Source: Neisseria sp.
GTDB lineage: Bacteria; Pseudomonadota; Gammaproteobacteria; Burkholderiales; Neisseriaceae
Reading direction: 5' to 3'
NCBI RefSeq assembly: GCF_030523955.1
Contig: NZ_JAUNHL010000024.1
Span: 1-40,088 of the forward strand
Length of the DNA stretch: 40,088 bases
Positions 8,885 to 16,669 of the stretch are shown piece after piece. The translations under genes were made by a program, and so were the position numbers. The notes under the pieces are model-generated. The model ran no database searches. It saw only the letters and a list, made by a program, of their open reading frames with translations, and was not told the origin of the DNA. Each line of letters begins with the position of its first letter. The first letter of the stretch is position 1.

Positions 8885-9191
8885 ATTGAATATTCAAGAT
8901 TTGAAAATTGTTGGCGGCTCGGTAGGTGTTCCCGGAGCAGTGGTAGGAGGAGCTGCCGGTTTGGCTGCATATTCGGGATCTGTTGCAGCAAGTGGCGAAG
9001 AGTTCAGCATTCGAGACGCAACTTATGCAACTGGTCTTGGCGCTATGGCTGGGGCATTGACTGGACCAGTAGGAATCAAGACTGCGGTTGATACGATAGG
9101 GATATCTACCGCTGGCGGAATTGCTCAGGGTGGTCTGGAGCGGATAGATAAGCAGCAGGATGGAAACAATTACGATGGTACTAATTATTGA
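8877..9191 (+). CDS. Double-glycine leader peptide 2 (bacteriocin/microcin-like precursor)
   Basis: 104 residues. The leader MYELNIQDLKIVGG is nearly the same as that of peptide 1, with GG at 13-14. The mature region has repeated small-residue motifs (GAVVGGAAGLAAYSG, GLGAMAGALTG) that form a hydrophobic hairpin-like segment. The tail is IDKQQDGNNYDGTNY, which shares QQDG-x-NYD with peptide 1. No cysteine. GAGG precedes the ATG by 9 bases. The two peptides may act together, as in two-component class IIb bacteriocins; the length is at the long end for that class. Confidence 0.8.
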   Translation: MYELNIQDLKIVGGSVGVPGAVVGGAAGLAAYSGSVAASGEEFSIRDATYATGLGAMAGALTGPVGIKTAVDTIGISTAGGIAQGGLERIDKQQDGNNYDGTNY

Positions 9192-9222
9192 ATCCTAGGG
9201 CGTTAGAGAGCAAGAGGATAAA

Positions 9223-9414
9223 ATGGATATACAAAAAATAGAAATTCTTTTAGGAGCCGTTTTTTTAGGAAGTTTTTTACTACAGGTTATTATCGGAAAG
9301 CTATTGGGATGGGAGTATAAATTTGATAAAGAAAAATACGGATTCGGTATCAGATGGGTATTTTTTCTCATCTCAGGGTTGATAACCGGGCTGGTTAAAT
9401 TATTTGCCGGTTAA
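9223..9414 (+). CDS. Small two-helix membrane protein
   Basis: 63 residues, MDIQKIEILLGAVFLGSFLLQVIIGKLLGW..., with helices at about 7-25 and 45-62 and a charged loop (EYKFDKEKYGFGIRW). AGAGGAT lies 4 bases before the ATG. Follows peptide 2 by 31 bases, so it is the best immunity candidate for that peptide. It resembles the next gene product in the ..KYGF.I.. motif. Confidence 0.6.
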   Translation: MDIQKIEILLGAVFLGSFLLQVIIGKLLGWEYKFDKEKYGFGIRWVFFLISGLITGLVKLFAG

Positions 9415-9450
9415 CCGCGTTTGGGATAAATAAACTCAAAAGGATTTTTT

Positions 9451-9624
9451 ATGTTATCACCCTATATTACGGTTTGTATCAGTCTGTTTTTTGTGTTTTT
9501 CTTCTTGACACGAATATTTCAATTAGGCGCGGTATTTAAAAACAAATATGGCTTCAGCATTCATATTTTGTCGGCGGCGGTTGCCGTTTTCATTACCCTT
9601 GCTCTGTATTGGTATCATTATTAA
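9451..9624 (+). CDS. Very small two-helix membrane protein (57 residues)
   Basis: MLSPYITVCISLFFVFFFLTR... to ...LALYWYHY. AAAAGGA lies 6 bases before the ATG. Two helices (about 5-20 and 38-54) are joined by FQLGAVFKNKYGFSI; the KYGF piece recurs in the preceding protein (KEKYGFGI), so the two may be paralogues. Function unknown; immunity candidate. Confidence 0.55.
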   Translation: MLSPYITVCISLFFVFFFLTRIFQLGAVFKNKYGFSIHILSAAVAVFITLALYWYHY

Positions 9625-9720
9625 TCCGGATTCATATTTAAATTTAACAGACTGATGTAGAAAATTCCAACGTTGCTTACATTTTTCCAACATAAGATTT
9701 TTGATTATCAGGGTGTTACG

Positions 9721-9915
9721 ATGAAAAAGATAATCCGCCCCGCCTTTACCGCTATAGCCATATTTATATTTCTGTTTTTACATAGATTGCTGGCAGGCAA
9801 TGTATGCATGCCTGAGTCGGGTCGGGAATATTGGCTGAGCTATACGTTGTTTGCCGTTGCAGGAGTGGCATTGATTGAGCCGATTATCCGATACCTCACC
9901 AAAAAAAACGGATAA
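9721..9915 (+). CDS. Small membrane protein, last of the small-gene cluster
   Basis: 64 residues from the ATG at 9721 (MKKIIRPAFTAIAIFIFLFLHRLL...), with two hydrophobic helices and a basic end (RYLTKKNG). The frame opens earlier (9673), but MKKIIRP is the more natural start. No family recognised. It ends 115 bases before the HlyD gene. Confidence 0.5.
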   Translation: MKKIIRPAFTAIAIFIFLFLHRLLAGNVCMPESGREYWLSYTLFAVAGVALIEPIIRYLTKKNG

Positions 9916-9966
9916 GCATCCAGTCTCCGCCAAAACGGCAGCAAATATAGATACCGTTGTTTTTCT

Positions 9967-9999
9967 TTCAGGCTGCCTTTCTGCTTTAGGCCGTCTGAA
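9967..9999. other. Non-native uptake sequences upstream of the HlyD gene
   Basis: 9988-9999 is AGGCCGTCTGAA, the AG-DUS dialect. 9967-9978 is the complement of AGGCAGCCTGAA, which I recall as the Kingella-type dialect. The pair forms an imperfect hairpin before the exporter genes and has no TG-wadDUS character. Confidence 0.7.
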
Positions 10000-10030
10000 A
10001 ATTTTGTCTTTATTTTTCAACATTCAAACC

Positions 10031-11302
10031 ATGTCCCAAACCCCTTTCTTCCGTCCTGAAGTATTGGCTGCCCGTGAAAACCGTTGGACGGGCAGGATTA
10101 TTCTCACGCGGCCGTTTTCGTTTGCTTTTTTGACAGGCTGTGCCTGTTTGATTGCGGCAGTGGTGATACTGTTTTTGATTTTCGGCAGCTATACCGAGAA
10201 AACAACGGTGGAAGGCCAGCTTTTGCCGGATTCGGGAGTGGTGCGTGTGTATGCGCCGGATTCCGGCGTGATTACGGAAAAATTCGTGAACGATGGCGAC
10301 AAGGTAAAGGCCGGCGACAAATTGTTCGCGCTCTCAACATCGCGCTTCGGTGCACAGGGCAATATCCAACAGCGGCTGGCTTCGGAAGCGGCCTTGAAAA
10401 AAACGTTGGCGGAACAGGAGTTGGCACGGCTGAAGCTGATTCACCAAAATGAAAAACGCTCGCTGGAAAGCGCGATTACCCGCCTGAAGAGCCAACACCG
10501 CCATATCGTACAACGTATTGCCAGCCAAAAAAGCCGGGTAAGGCTGGCGGAAGAAATGTTGGGAAAATACCGTTATCTGAATGCGAATGATGCGGTGTCG
10601 AAGCAGGAAGTAATGAATATGGAAGCTGAAATGCTGGAGCAAAAATCACAACTGGATGCCTACCGCAGTGAAGAGGCGGGCTTACTGCAAGAAATCCAGG
10701 CACAGAACCTGACGCTTGAGAGCCTGCCGCAACGCCATCAAACGGAACAAAGCCAGCTTGAACGCTCGATTGCAGACATTTCGCAAGAGGTGCTGGATTT
10801 TGAGATGCGTTCTGAACAGATTATCCGCGCCGGTAAATCAGGCTATGCGGCCACGCCGAATGTGGAAACCGGTCAGCAGGTGGATCCTGCGCGGCTTTTG
10901 ATGAGCATTGTGCCGGAACAGACCGAGCTATATGCCAGCCTTTATGTGCCGAGCAAGGCTGCAGGGTTTGTGAGGCCTAAGGAAAAAGTAGTGCTGCGTT
11001 ATCAGGCATATCCGTATCAGAAATTCGGCCATGCGGAGGGGGAAATTGTTTCGGTGGCAAAAACAGCCTTGGGCAAGCAGGAACTTTCAGGTTTGGGGCT
11101 GATTTTTGCCAATCCCGCCTTGGTTAACGAACCGGCCTATTTGGTGAAGGTGAAGTTGAAAAAGCAGTCGGTAACAGCTTACGGCGAGGAAAAGCCGTTA
11201 CAAATCGGCATGATTTTAGAAGCGGATATTCTTCACGGCAGCAAGAAATTGTATGAGTGGGTGCTGGATCCGCTTTACAGTGTTTCAGGAAAATTAAATT
11301 AA
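10031..11302 (+). CDS. HlyD-family periplasmic adaptor of the peptide exporter
   Basis: 423 residues from MSQTPFFRPEVLAAREN. One membrane segment (about 29-52), then a biotinyl-lipoyl half (TVEGQLLPDSGVVRVYAPDSGVI), a long coiled coil (about 110-270), the second lipoyl half and a C-terminal beta domain. This is the membrane fusion protein that couples the inner-membrane ABC exporter to an outer-membrane TolC-type channel. It is shorter and more CvaA-like than HlyD of RTX toxins. No outer-membrane channel gene lies in the window, so a housekeeping TolC must be used. The frame is open upstream to 9875, but the MSQTP start is the natural family start. Confidence 0.88.
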   Translation: MSQTPFFRPEVLAARENRWTGRIILTRPFSFAFLTGCACLIAAVVILFLIFGSYTEKTTVEGQLLPDSGVVRVYAPDSGVITEKFVNDGDKVKAGDKLFALSTSRFGAQGNIQQRLASEAALKKTLAEQELARLKLIHQNEKRSLESAITRLKSQHRHIVQRIASQKSRVRLAEEMLGKYRYLNANDAVSKQEVMNMEAEMLEQKSQLDAYRSEEAGLLQEIQAQNLTLESLPQRHQTEQSQLERSIADISQEVLDFEMRSEQIIRAGKSGYAATPNVETGQQVDPARLLMSIVPEQTELYASLYVPSKAAGFVRPKEKVVLRYQAYPYQKFGHAEGEIVSVAKTALGKQELSGLGLIFANPALVNEPAYLVKVKLKKQSVTAYGEEKPLQIGMILEADILHGSKKLYEWVLDPLYSVSGKLN

Positions 11303-11532
11303 ACTTCAAAAATTTAATACGTTTTCAAAAAGCAAGCCAAGGTTTTGCCACCCCACCCGGATGGGGCGCAACTATCGGTAGTGCTCTTGGTTCAAGACTT
11401 GGTACAGCCGGTAGCCTTGGCGGAGCTGCTCTGGGACACTATATTGAAACCAGAGACTATAACCAAATGGGCGAGGATTATATCAATCAAGTTCACACGG
11501 AAATCAGAAACGGAAACATTCCGGCAGATTAA
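11303..11532 (+). pseudogene. Leaderless remnant of a third glycine-rich peptide gene
   Basis: The frame reads GFATPPGWGATIGSALGSRL, then GTAGSLGGAALGHYIETRDY, then a polar tail ending NIPAD and TAA at 11532. The GxxxG-rich hydrophobic stretch is like the mature parts of the two nearby peptides. No MYEL..GG leader and no good start codon precede it; the frame runs back into the 3' end of the HlyD gene. I read it as a bacteriocin gene that lost its 5' part by deletion. The following small membrane gene would be its former immunity gene. Confidence 0.55.
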
Positions 11533-11545
11533 AGAAAGGAGGGAA

Positions 11546-11743
11546 ATGATGAAGAAACTGAAAATATTCAGGCTCTTGGGTTGCTTATCAGGGGCACTGA
11601 TTTATTATTTATTCATTAGTATTACCGATACCTCCAATATCTATAAACTGGTTGCTTTTTCTATCTGTACCAGTTTGGGGGTATACAGTGCAGAAAAGTT
11701 ATACAAGACTTGTGCCGATAAAAAAAATCGTCTTGATTTTTAA
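11546..11743 (+). CDS. Small two-helix membrane protein, immunity candidate of the remnant peptide
   Basis: 65 residues, MMKKLKIFRLLGCLSGALIY..., with helices at about 9-26 and 34-50 and a basic C-terminus (CADKKNRLDF). AAGGAGGG (11536-11543) is a strong ribosome binding site directly before ATGATG. No family recognised. It may be kept for protection against a peptide this strain no longer makes. Confidence 0.6.
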   Translation: MMKKLKIFRLLGCLSGALIYYLFISITDTSNIYKLVAFSICTSLGVYSAEKLYKTCADKKNRLDF

Positions 11744-11781
11744 TCCATACAAGTTTAGATAACAGAAAAGCAATCTGATAA

Positions 11782-11810
11782 AGGCCGCCTGAAAGCCTTT
11801 CAGACGGCCT
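11782..11810. terminator. AG-DUS hairpin
   Basis: AGGCCGCCTGAAAG and CTTTCAGACGGCCT form a stem with almost no loop. The right arm is an exact AG-DUS complement (11799-11810). Followed by TCCTAATAATTTCT rather than a long T tract, so termination may be partial. Confidence 0.65.
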
Positions 11811-11847
11811 TCCTAATAATTTCTATCTGACTAATCAAACCTGAATA

Positions 11848-13941
11848 ATGGATTATCTAAACCGCCTCTCCTTCGGTTTTACCCGAAAACTCCCCGTGGT
11901 ATTGCAAACCGAAATCGCCGAATGCGGCTTGGCCTGTTTGGCTTCTATATTGCGTTATCACGGTTTTTATACCGATTTGCGTACACTGCGGCAGAAATAT
12001 GCGTTTTCGCTCAAAGGGGCGAATATGGCCGACATCGTGCGCTTCGGCGACGATATGAATTTAACTTCGCGCGCGCTGCGTTTGGAATTGGACGAATTGG
12101 GCAATCTGCGCCTGCCTTGTATCCTGCATTGGGATTTGAATCATTTTGTGGTGTTGAAATCGGTAGCGGCCGAGCATATCGTGGTGATGGATCCGGCAAC
12201 GGGCTTGCGCAAAGTGAAGATGTCGGAGGTATCGCGCAAGTTTACCGGCGTGGCCTTGGAGATGTGGCCGAACACGCAGTTTGAGGAAAAGAAAAACGAA
12301 CAACAGATTAAAATCCTGCCCATGCTGAAGGGCATTACGGGCTTGCGCCGCTCGCTGGTACAACTGTTGCTCTTGGCGGTGGCCATGGAAGTGTTTGCTT
12401 TGGTATCGCCTTTTTTCATACAATGGGTTATCGACCATGTGGTTGTAACCGCCGACCGTAATCTGCTGGTAACACTGGCTTTGGGCTTCGGCTTGTTAAT
12501 GCTGGTGCAGCAGGCGGTGTCTTTGCTTCAGTCTTGGGTAGGAATGTATTTCGCCACAACCTTGAGTATGCAGTGGAAATCGAATATTTTCAAACGCCTG
12601 CTGGATTTGCCGACCGATTATTTTACCAAGCGGCATTTGGGTGATGTGGTGTCTCGTTTCGGTGCGGCAGACAGTATTCAAAATACGCTCACATCAACTT
12701 TTTTCGTGTTGGTTCTCAACAGTTTGATGGCTGTGTTTACGCTTACACTAATGTTGGTATACAGCCCGAAGCTGACGGCGGTGGTGTTGGTTACGCTACT
12801 GATTTATATTTTAATCCGCTGGGCTGCCTATTACCCGCTACGCCGCGCCACGGAAGAAAATATTGTACACGCCGCCAAACAGAGCACTTATTTTATGGAA
12901 ACCATACGGGGCGTACAAACGGTGAAACAGTTCGGCAAAAGCACGCAACGGCACGGCACATGGATGGGCTTGTTTGCCGATACAGTCAACACGGGGCTAA
13001 CTGTACAAAAACTAGGCATTTGGTTTAGCTTTGCCAATACACTGTTGTTTGGTGCCGCCAATATCTTGATTGTGTATTTGGGGGCGCTGGATATTTTGGA
13101 CGGCTTGTTTACCGTAGGCGTATTTATGGCTTTTTTGGCCTATAAAAACCAGTTTGAAAGCCGTATCGGTTCTTTGATTAATCAGTTTGTGCAGGTAAAA
13201 ATGCTGTCGCTGCACGGTGAACGCTTGGCCGATATCGTGTTAACCGAAACAGAAAGCGAACACACACCCGACATCGGTATTCCCAATCTTGAGGGCGGCA
13301 TCGAAATCCGCTTGGAAAACGTGTCGTTCCGCTATGCCGAAAACGAGCCTTATGTGTTGCAAAACGTGAATTTAACTGTCAAGCCGGGAGAGTCGCTGGC
13401 TTTGGTTGGCCGGTCGGGTTGCGGCAAGTCAACGCTTTTGGATATTTTGTGCGGCAACCTCAAGCCCGAATCGGGCAAAGTGCTGGTCAACGGCCACGAT
13501 ATCTACCGCTTGCCGCCGCGCTTTATCCGCAGCTTGAGTGCAGTGGTGCGGCAAAACGATGTTTTGTTTGCCGGTTCGATTGCGGACAACATCGGCTTTT
13601 TTGATGAAACCCCCAACCGGGAAAAAATCGAACGGTGCGCCCGTATGGCGATGATACACGATGAAATTTCTGCCATGCCCATGGGCTATGAAACCTTAAT
13701 CGGCGATATGGGCAGCGCACTTTCAGGCGGCCAGAAGCAGCGTATCGTATTGGCTCGCGCCTTGTATCAAAATCCGAAAATCCTGTTTCTCGACGAAGCC
13801 ACCAGTCATTTGGATATCGCCAATGAAAAAGCGGTCAATGCCTATCTGAAAAATTTACCGCTTACCAAAGTCATGGCGGCACACCGGAAAGAAACCGTTG
13901 AATCGGCTGATAGGGTTTTTGATTTGGCTGCGACCGCTTGA
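11848..13941 (+). CDS. Peptidase-containing ABC transporter (C39, CvaB-like) exporting double-glycine peptides
   Basis: 697 residues in the standard order. Residues 1-130 are a C39 cysteine peptidase with Q20, C26 (AECGLACL), H99 (LNHF) and D115 (DPATG), all catalytic positions intact. Six membrane helices lie at about 165-440. The ATPase has Walker A GRSGCGKST (521-529), signature LSGGQKQR (625-632) and Walker B ILFLDEA with E650. Such proteins cut the leader after GG and export the mature peptide. The presence of the protease matches the two leader peptides upstream. The ATG at 11848 has a weak ribosome binding site. Confidence 0.93.
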   Translation: MDYLNRLSFGFTRKLPVVLQTEIAECGLACLASILRYHGFYTDLRTLRQKYAFSLKGANMADIVRFGDDMNLTSRALRLELDELGNLRLPCILHWDLNHFVVLKSVAAEHIVVMDPATGLRKVKMSEVSRKFTGVALEMWPNTQFEEKKNEQQIKILPMLKGITGLRRSLVQLLLLAVAMEVFALVSPFFIQWVIDHVVVTADRNLLVTLALGFGLLMLVQQAVSLLQSWVGMYFATTLSMQWKSNIFKRLLDLPTDYFTKRHLGDVVSRFGAADSIQNTLTSTFFVLVLNSLMAVFTLTLMLVYSPKLTAVVLVTLLIYILIRWAAYYPLRRATEENIVHAAKQSTYFMETIRGVQTVKQFGKSTQRHGTWMGLFADTVNTGLTVQKLGIWFSFANTLLFGAANILIVYLGALDILDGLFTVGVFMAFLAYKNQFESRIGSLINQFVQVKMLSLHGERLADIVLTETESEHTPDIGIPNLEGGIEIRLENVSFRYAENEPYVLQNVNLTVKPGESLALVGRSGCGKSTLLDILCGNLKPESGKVLVNGHDIYRLPPRFIRSLSAVVRQNDVLFAGSIADNIGFFDETPNREKIERCARMAMIHDEISAMPMGYETLIGDMGSALSGGQKQRIVLARALYQNPKILFLDEATSHLDIANEKAVNAYLKNLPLTKVMAAHRKETVESADRVFDLAATA

Positions 13942-14013
13942 AATGTTTGCTGACATTAAAACTTACCCAAACAGGTTTTATCAGGAAAATCAAAACCATT
14001 TCGAGCAAACCCG

Positions 14014-14025
14014 TTCAGACGGCCT
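14014..14025 (-). other. AG-DUS at the right end of the island
   Basis: TTCAGACGGCCT, the exact complement of AGGCCGTCTGAA, lies just before the second murA tail copy. It is the last non-native DUS before the TG-wadDUS dialect resumes. Confidence 0.8.
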
Positions 14026-14051
14026 TTTAAAAGTGAGAAGACTTATCGGAT

Positions 14052-14209
<158 letters not shown>

Positions 14210-14228
14210 GCACCATCAAACGGTAGGA

Positions 14229-14340
14229 CACCTTTGCAAAAAGCCGTTTTAATCCTGAATAGATTTATTTGGTCATACTCGAGCTTGGCCTGAGCGTGAC
14301 GTATATGTTTAAGGTATTGAAAAGAATTTTGCAAAAGTCC
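14229..14340. repeat. CCTTTGCAAAA-type dispersed repeat
   Basis: Ends are ACCTTTGCAAAA (14230-14241) and TTTTGCAAAAGT (14327-14338), inverted. Its reverse complement aligns with 28442-28520 (TTTGCAAAATTCTTTTC-AATAC.., GCTCAGGC). The ends resemble those of the 162-304 MITE, but the interior differs. Confidence 0.6.
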
Positions 14341-14405
14341 CGGTAGGCAAACACCGTACCTGCGCCTACAATAAGCGCATATTTTTCCATACACTGTTTT
14401 TTGCC

Positions 14406-15065
14406 ATGCGCATCCTCCTTGCCGAAGACGACCAAGCCATCGCCCAAGCCGTATGCAGCCTGCTGGGCGCGCAAGGCTATGCCGCCGATCATGTGGCCGA
14501 CGGCGAAGCGGCGTTAAACGCCTTGTCGCTACAATCCTACGACATCCTGCTGCTCGATTTGGGCCTGCCCTGCCGCGACGGTTTGGCGGTTTTACAAAGC
14601 CTTCGCCGCCGGCAGCAAGACTTGCCGGTACTCATCATTACCGCCCGCGATACAGTGGACGACCGCATCGCGGGCCTTGATGCCGGCGCCGACGACTACA
14701 TCATCAAGCCTTTTGATTTGCAGGAATTGCTGGCGCGCATCCGCGCCGTTTTGCGCCGCCGCAGCGGGCGGGCCGACGCGCTCGTTAGCAATGGCATCCT
14801 CACCCTCAACCCGGCCAAGCGCGAAGCCCTGCGCGACGGCAAAATCCAGCGCTTGCCCGCCCGAGAATACGCCCTGCTCGAAACCCTGATGCTGCGCGCC
14901 GGCACCATTTTTTCCCGCAGCGATCTGGAAGAAAAGCTCTATGGCTGGAACGAAGAAGTCGAGAGCAACGCGGTGGAATTCCTGATCCACCAATTGCGCA
15001 AAAAACTCGGCAGCGATGTGATTAAAAACGTGCGCGGTATCGGCTGGTTTGTTGAAAAAGGTTAA
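14406..15065 (+). CDS. OmpR/PhoB-family response regulator
   Basis: 219 residues. Receiver domain 1-115 with acidic pocket E7/D8, phosphorylation site D51 (LLLDLGLP), T79 and K101 (IIKPFD). The winged-helix DNA-binding domain is 124-218, with LPAREYALLETLMLRAGTIF and the VRGIGWFV end. The pattern is like QseB/BasR/TctD. It forms an operon with the kinase 42 bases downstream. Its target may be the direct repeats before the acid-shock-like gene at 16670. Confidence 0.9.
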   Translation: MRILLAEDDQAIAQAVCSLLGAQGYAADHVADGEAALNALSLQSYDILLLDLGLPCRDGLAVLQSLRRRQQDLPVLIITARDTVDDRIAGLDAGADDYIIKPFDLQELLARIRAVLRRRSGRADALVSNGILTLNPAKREALRDGKIQRLPAREYALLETLMLRAGTIFSRSDLEEKLYGWNEEVESNAVEFLIHQLRKKLGSDVIKNVRGIGWFVEKG

Positions 15066-15082
15066 AGCCGCCCCCGCCGCCA

Positions 15083-15094
15083 TGCCTGTCTGAA
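15083..15094 (+). other. Single TG-wadDUS between regulator and kinase
   Basis: TGCCTGTCTGAA ends 13 bases before the kinase ATG and is followed by AGAAAAC. Not part of a hairpin, so it should not stop transcription. Confidence 0.85.
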
Positions 15095-15107
15095 AGAAAA
15101 CAATTGC

Positions 15108-16511
15108 ATGAAGCTGTTTGACCTCCGATCTTTGCAAGTACGCATCAGTTTGTACATTAGCTTAGGCTTGCTGCTGTTTGCCACCGCCTCCGGCGTTTTG
15201 TCGTTCAACCGCGCCTACCGCGCTGCGCAGGAGCTGCAAGACCGCGAAATGGAAAATCTGGTCAAACTGGTCAACACCGAAGCGGAGGACGTGGTCAGCG
15301 AAGCCGATACACAAGCCGCCTCCGATGCCGCGCCCGACGACTTCTCCGAAGCCTCTTCGCCGCTACTCTCCGACGCCGGCATGCTCTCCGACACCCAAAT
15401 CGCTGAAACCGCCGACGGCCATCTCGACGAATTGTTCGACAACCAACCGATAAGCGGGCAAATCCACCTGCTCGGCGACGGCTTTCACACGTTAAGCGCC
15501 CCGAACAACACGGCGCAATGGCGGATTTACCTGCACTCCATCAGCCGCAACAACCGCCTGCTGATCGTGCAATCCAGCCACTACCGCAACACCGTCGCCA
15601 TACAAAATGCTTGGGAAAGCTTGTGGCCATTGCTGCTGATGATTCCGTTTCTGATACTGGTGTGCAACATCACCGTTTACCGCCTGTTCCGTCCGCTGCA
15701 CAGACTCACCGAACAAGTTTCCCGCCAAGGTTCGCGCGCGCTCGATCGGCATGCCGATAATGTTCCCAGCGAGCTGCAACCCTTTATCGACACCATACGC
15801 AACCAATTCGAAGAACTCGAACAGGCGCACAACCTCAACCGCCGCTTCGTCGCCAACGCCGCCCACCAGATGCGCACCCCGCTCACCGCGCTCACGCTGC
15901 AAGCCGAGCAGTTGCACACCGCCGCCACCGAAGAACAGCGCCAAGAAGTGCTCGCCGCCCTGCGCAGCAGCCTGGAGCGCCACAGCCGCCTGCTCAACAG
16001 CCTGTTGTCGTTCGCACGCAGCGAAGAGCCTGCCGCAGGCCATTATCTGCCGCTGCCGTTGTCGGATACGCTGATGAGGCTGTTACCCGACATCGTGCTA
16101 TTGGCCGAGAGCCGCTGCCAAGAATTTACCGTTACCCGGCTAGAACAGGCCACCGCCTCCCTGCCCGAGCGGGATTGGCGGATACTGTGCCAAAACCTGT
16201 TGGAAAACGCCTTGAAATACACCCCCGAACACGGCCGCATCGAATTGGCCCTTTATCCCGAGAACCGCAAAGCGGTTTTGCAGATAGATGACAGCGGCAG
16301 CGGCATCTCACCGCAGGAATACCAACAGGTATTCACACCGTTTTACCGCAGCAGCGACACCGCAGCAGCGCAAGGCAGCGGACTGGGGCTGGCGATCGTA
16401 CAAAATCTGGTACGCCGTTACCACGGCGATATCACTCTTTCTGAAAGCCCGTTGGGCGGCTTGCGGGTAATATTGCGACTACCCGCCGCCGAACCGGCAA
16501 ACCACCGTTAA
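15108..16511 (+). CDS. Sensor histidine kinase, QseC/BasS type
   Basis: 467 residues. Membrane segments at about 15-35 and 170-190 enclose a periplasmic sensor of roughly 135 residues that is rich in Asp, Glu and Ala (EAEDVVSEADTQAASDAAP..). A HAMP-like linker (FRPLHRLTEQVSRQG) follows, then the H-box with H253 (AAHQMRTPL), N-box NLLENALKYTP, and G boxes DSGSGIS and GSGLGLAIV. It phosphorylates the preceding regulator. The acidic sensor could bind cations or sense pH, as in PhoQ or PmrB; that is inference only. Confidence 0.88.
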   Translation: MKLFDLRSLQVRISLYISLGLLLFATASGVLSFNRAYRAAQELQDREMENLVKLVNTEAEDVVSEADTQAASDAAPDDFSEASSPLLSDAGMLSDTQIAETADGHLDELFDNQPISGQIHLLGDGFHTLSAPNNTAQWRIYLHSISRNNRLLIVQSSHYRNTVAIQNAWESLWPLLLMIPFLILVCNITVYRLFRPLHRLTEQVSRQGSRALDRHADNVPSELQPFIDTIRNQFEELEQAHNLNRRFVANAAHQMRTPLTALTLQAEQLHTAATEEQRQEVLAALRSSLERHSRLLNSLLSFARSEEPAAGHYLPLPLSDTLMRLLPDIVLLAESRCQEFTVTRLEQATASLPERDWRILCQNLLENALKYTPEHGRIELALYPENRKAVLQIDDSGSGISPQEYQQVFTPFYRSSDTAAAQGSGLGLAIVQNLVRRYHGDITLSESPLGGLRVILRLPAAEPANHR

Positions 16512-16521
16512 CAAAATTTGG

Positions 16522-16582
16522 CGCAAATTTGTCGCAAAGCAAACACGCCGCTAAGTAAACGCTAAGTTTCGGCGCTTATGAT
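16522..16582 (+). promoter_or_regulatory. Tandem direct repeats and -10 before the acid-shock-like gene: likely OmpR-family operator
   Basis: CGCTAAG occurs at 16549-16555 and 16560-16566, exactly 11 bases apart. CGCAAA occurs at 16522-16527 and 16533-16538, again 11 apart. TATGAT (16577-16582) begins 10 bases after the last repeat, with no -35. This is the layout of a promoter activated by a dimer of an OmpR-family regulator. The two-component genes next door are the obvious candidates. Confidence 0.6.
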
Positions 16583-16669
16583 GCGAAGCATGGAAACCGA
16601 ATACGGTTTTATCTAAAGCAGCAAGCAAACATTGTTTTAAAAATTCCTTTCCTACCCAACGAGTTAACC

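Noticed and set aside
11345-11545. Upstream extension of the small gene at 11546
   Set aside because: It is the remnant peptide region in a different frame; the AAGGAGGG directly before 11546 decides the start.
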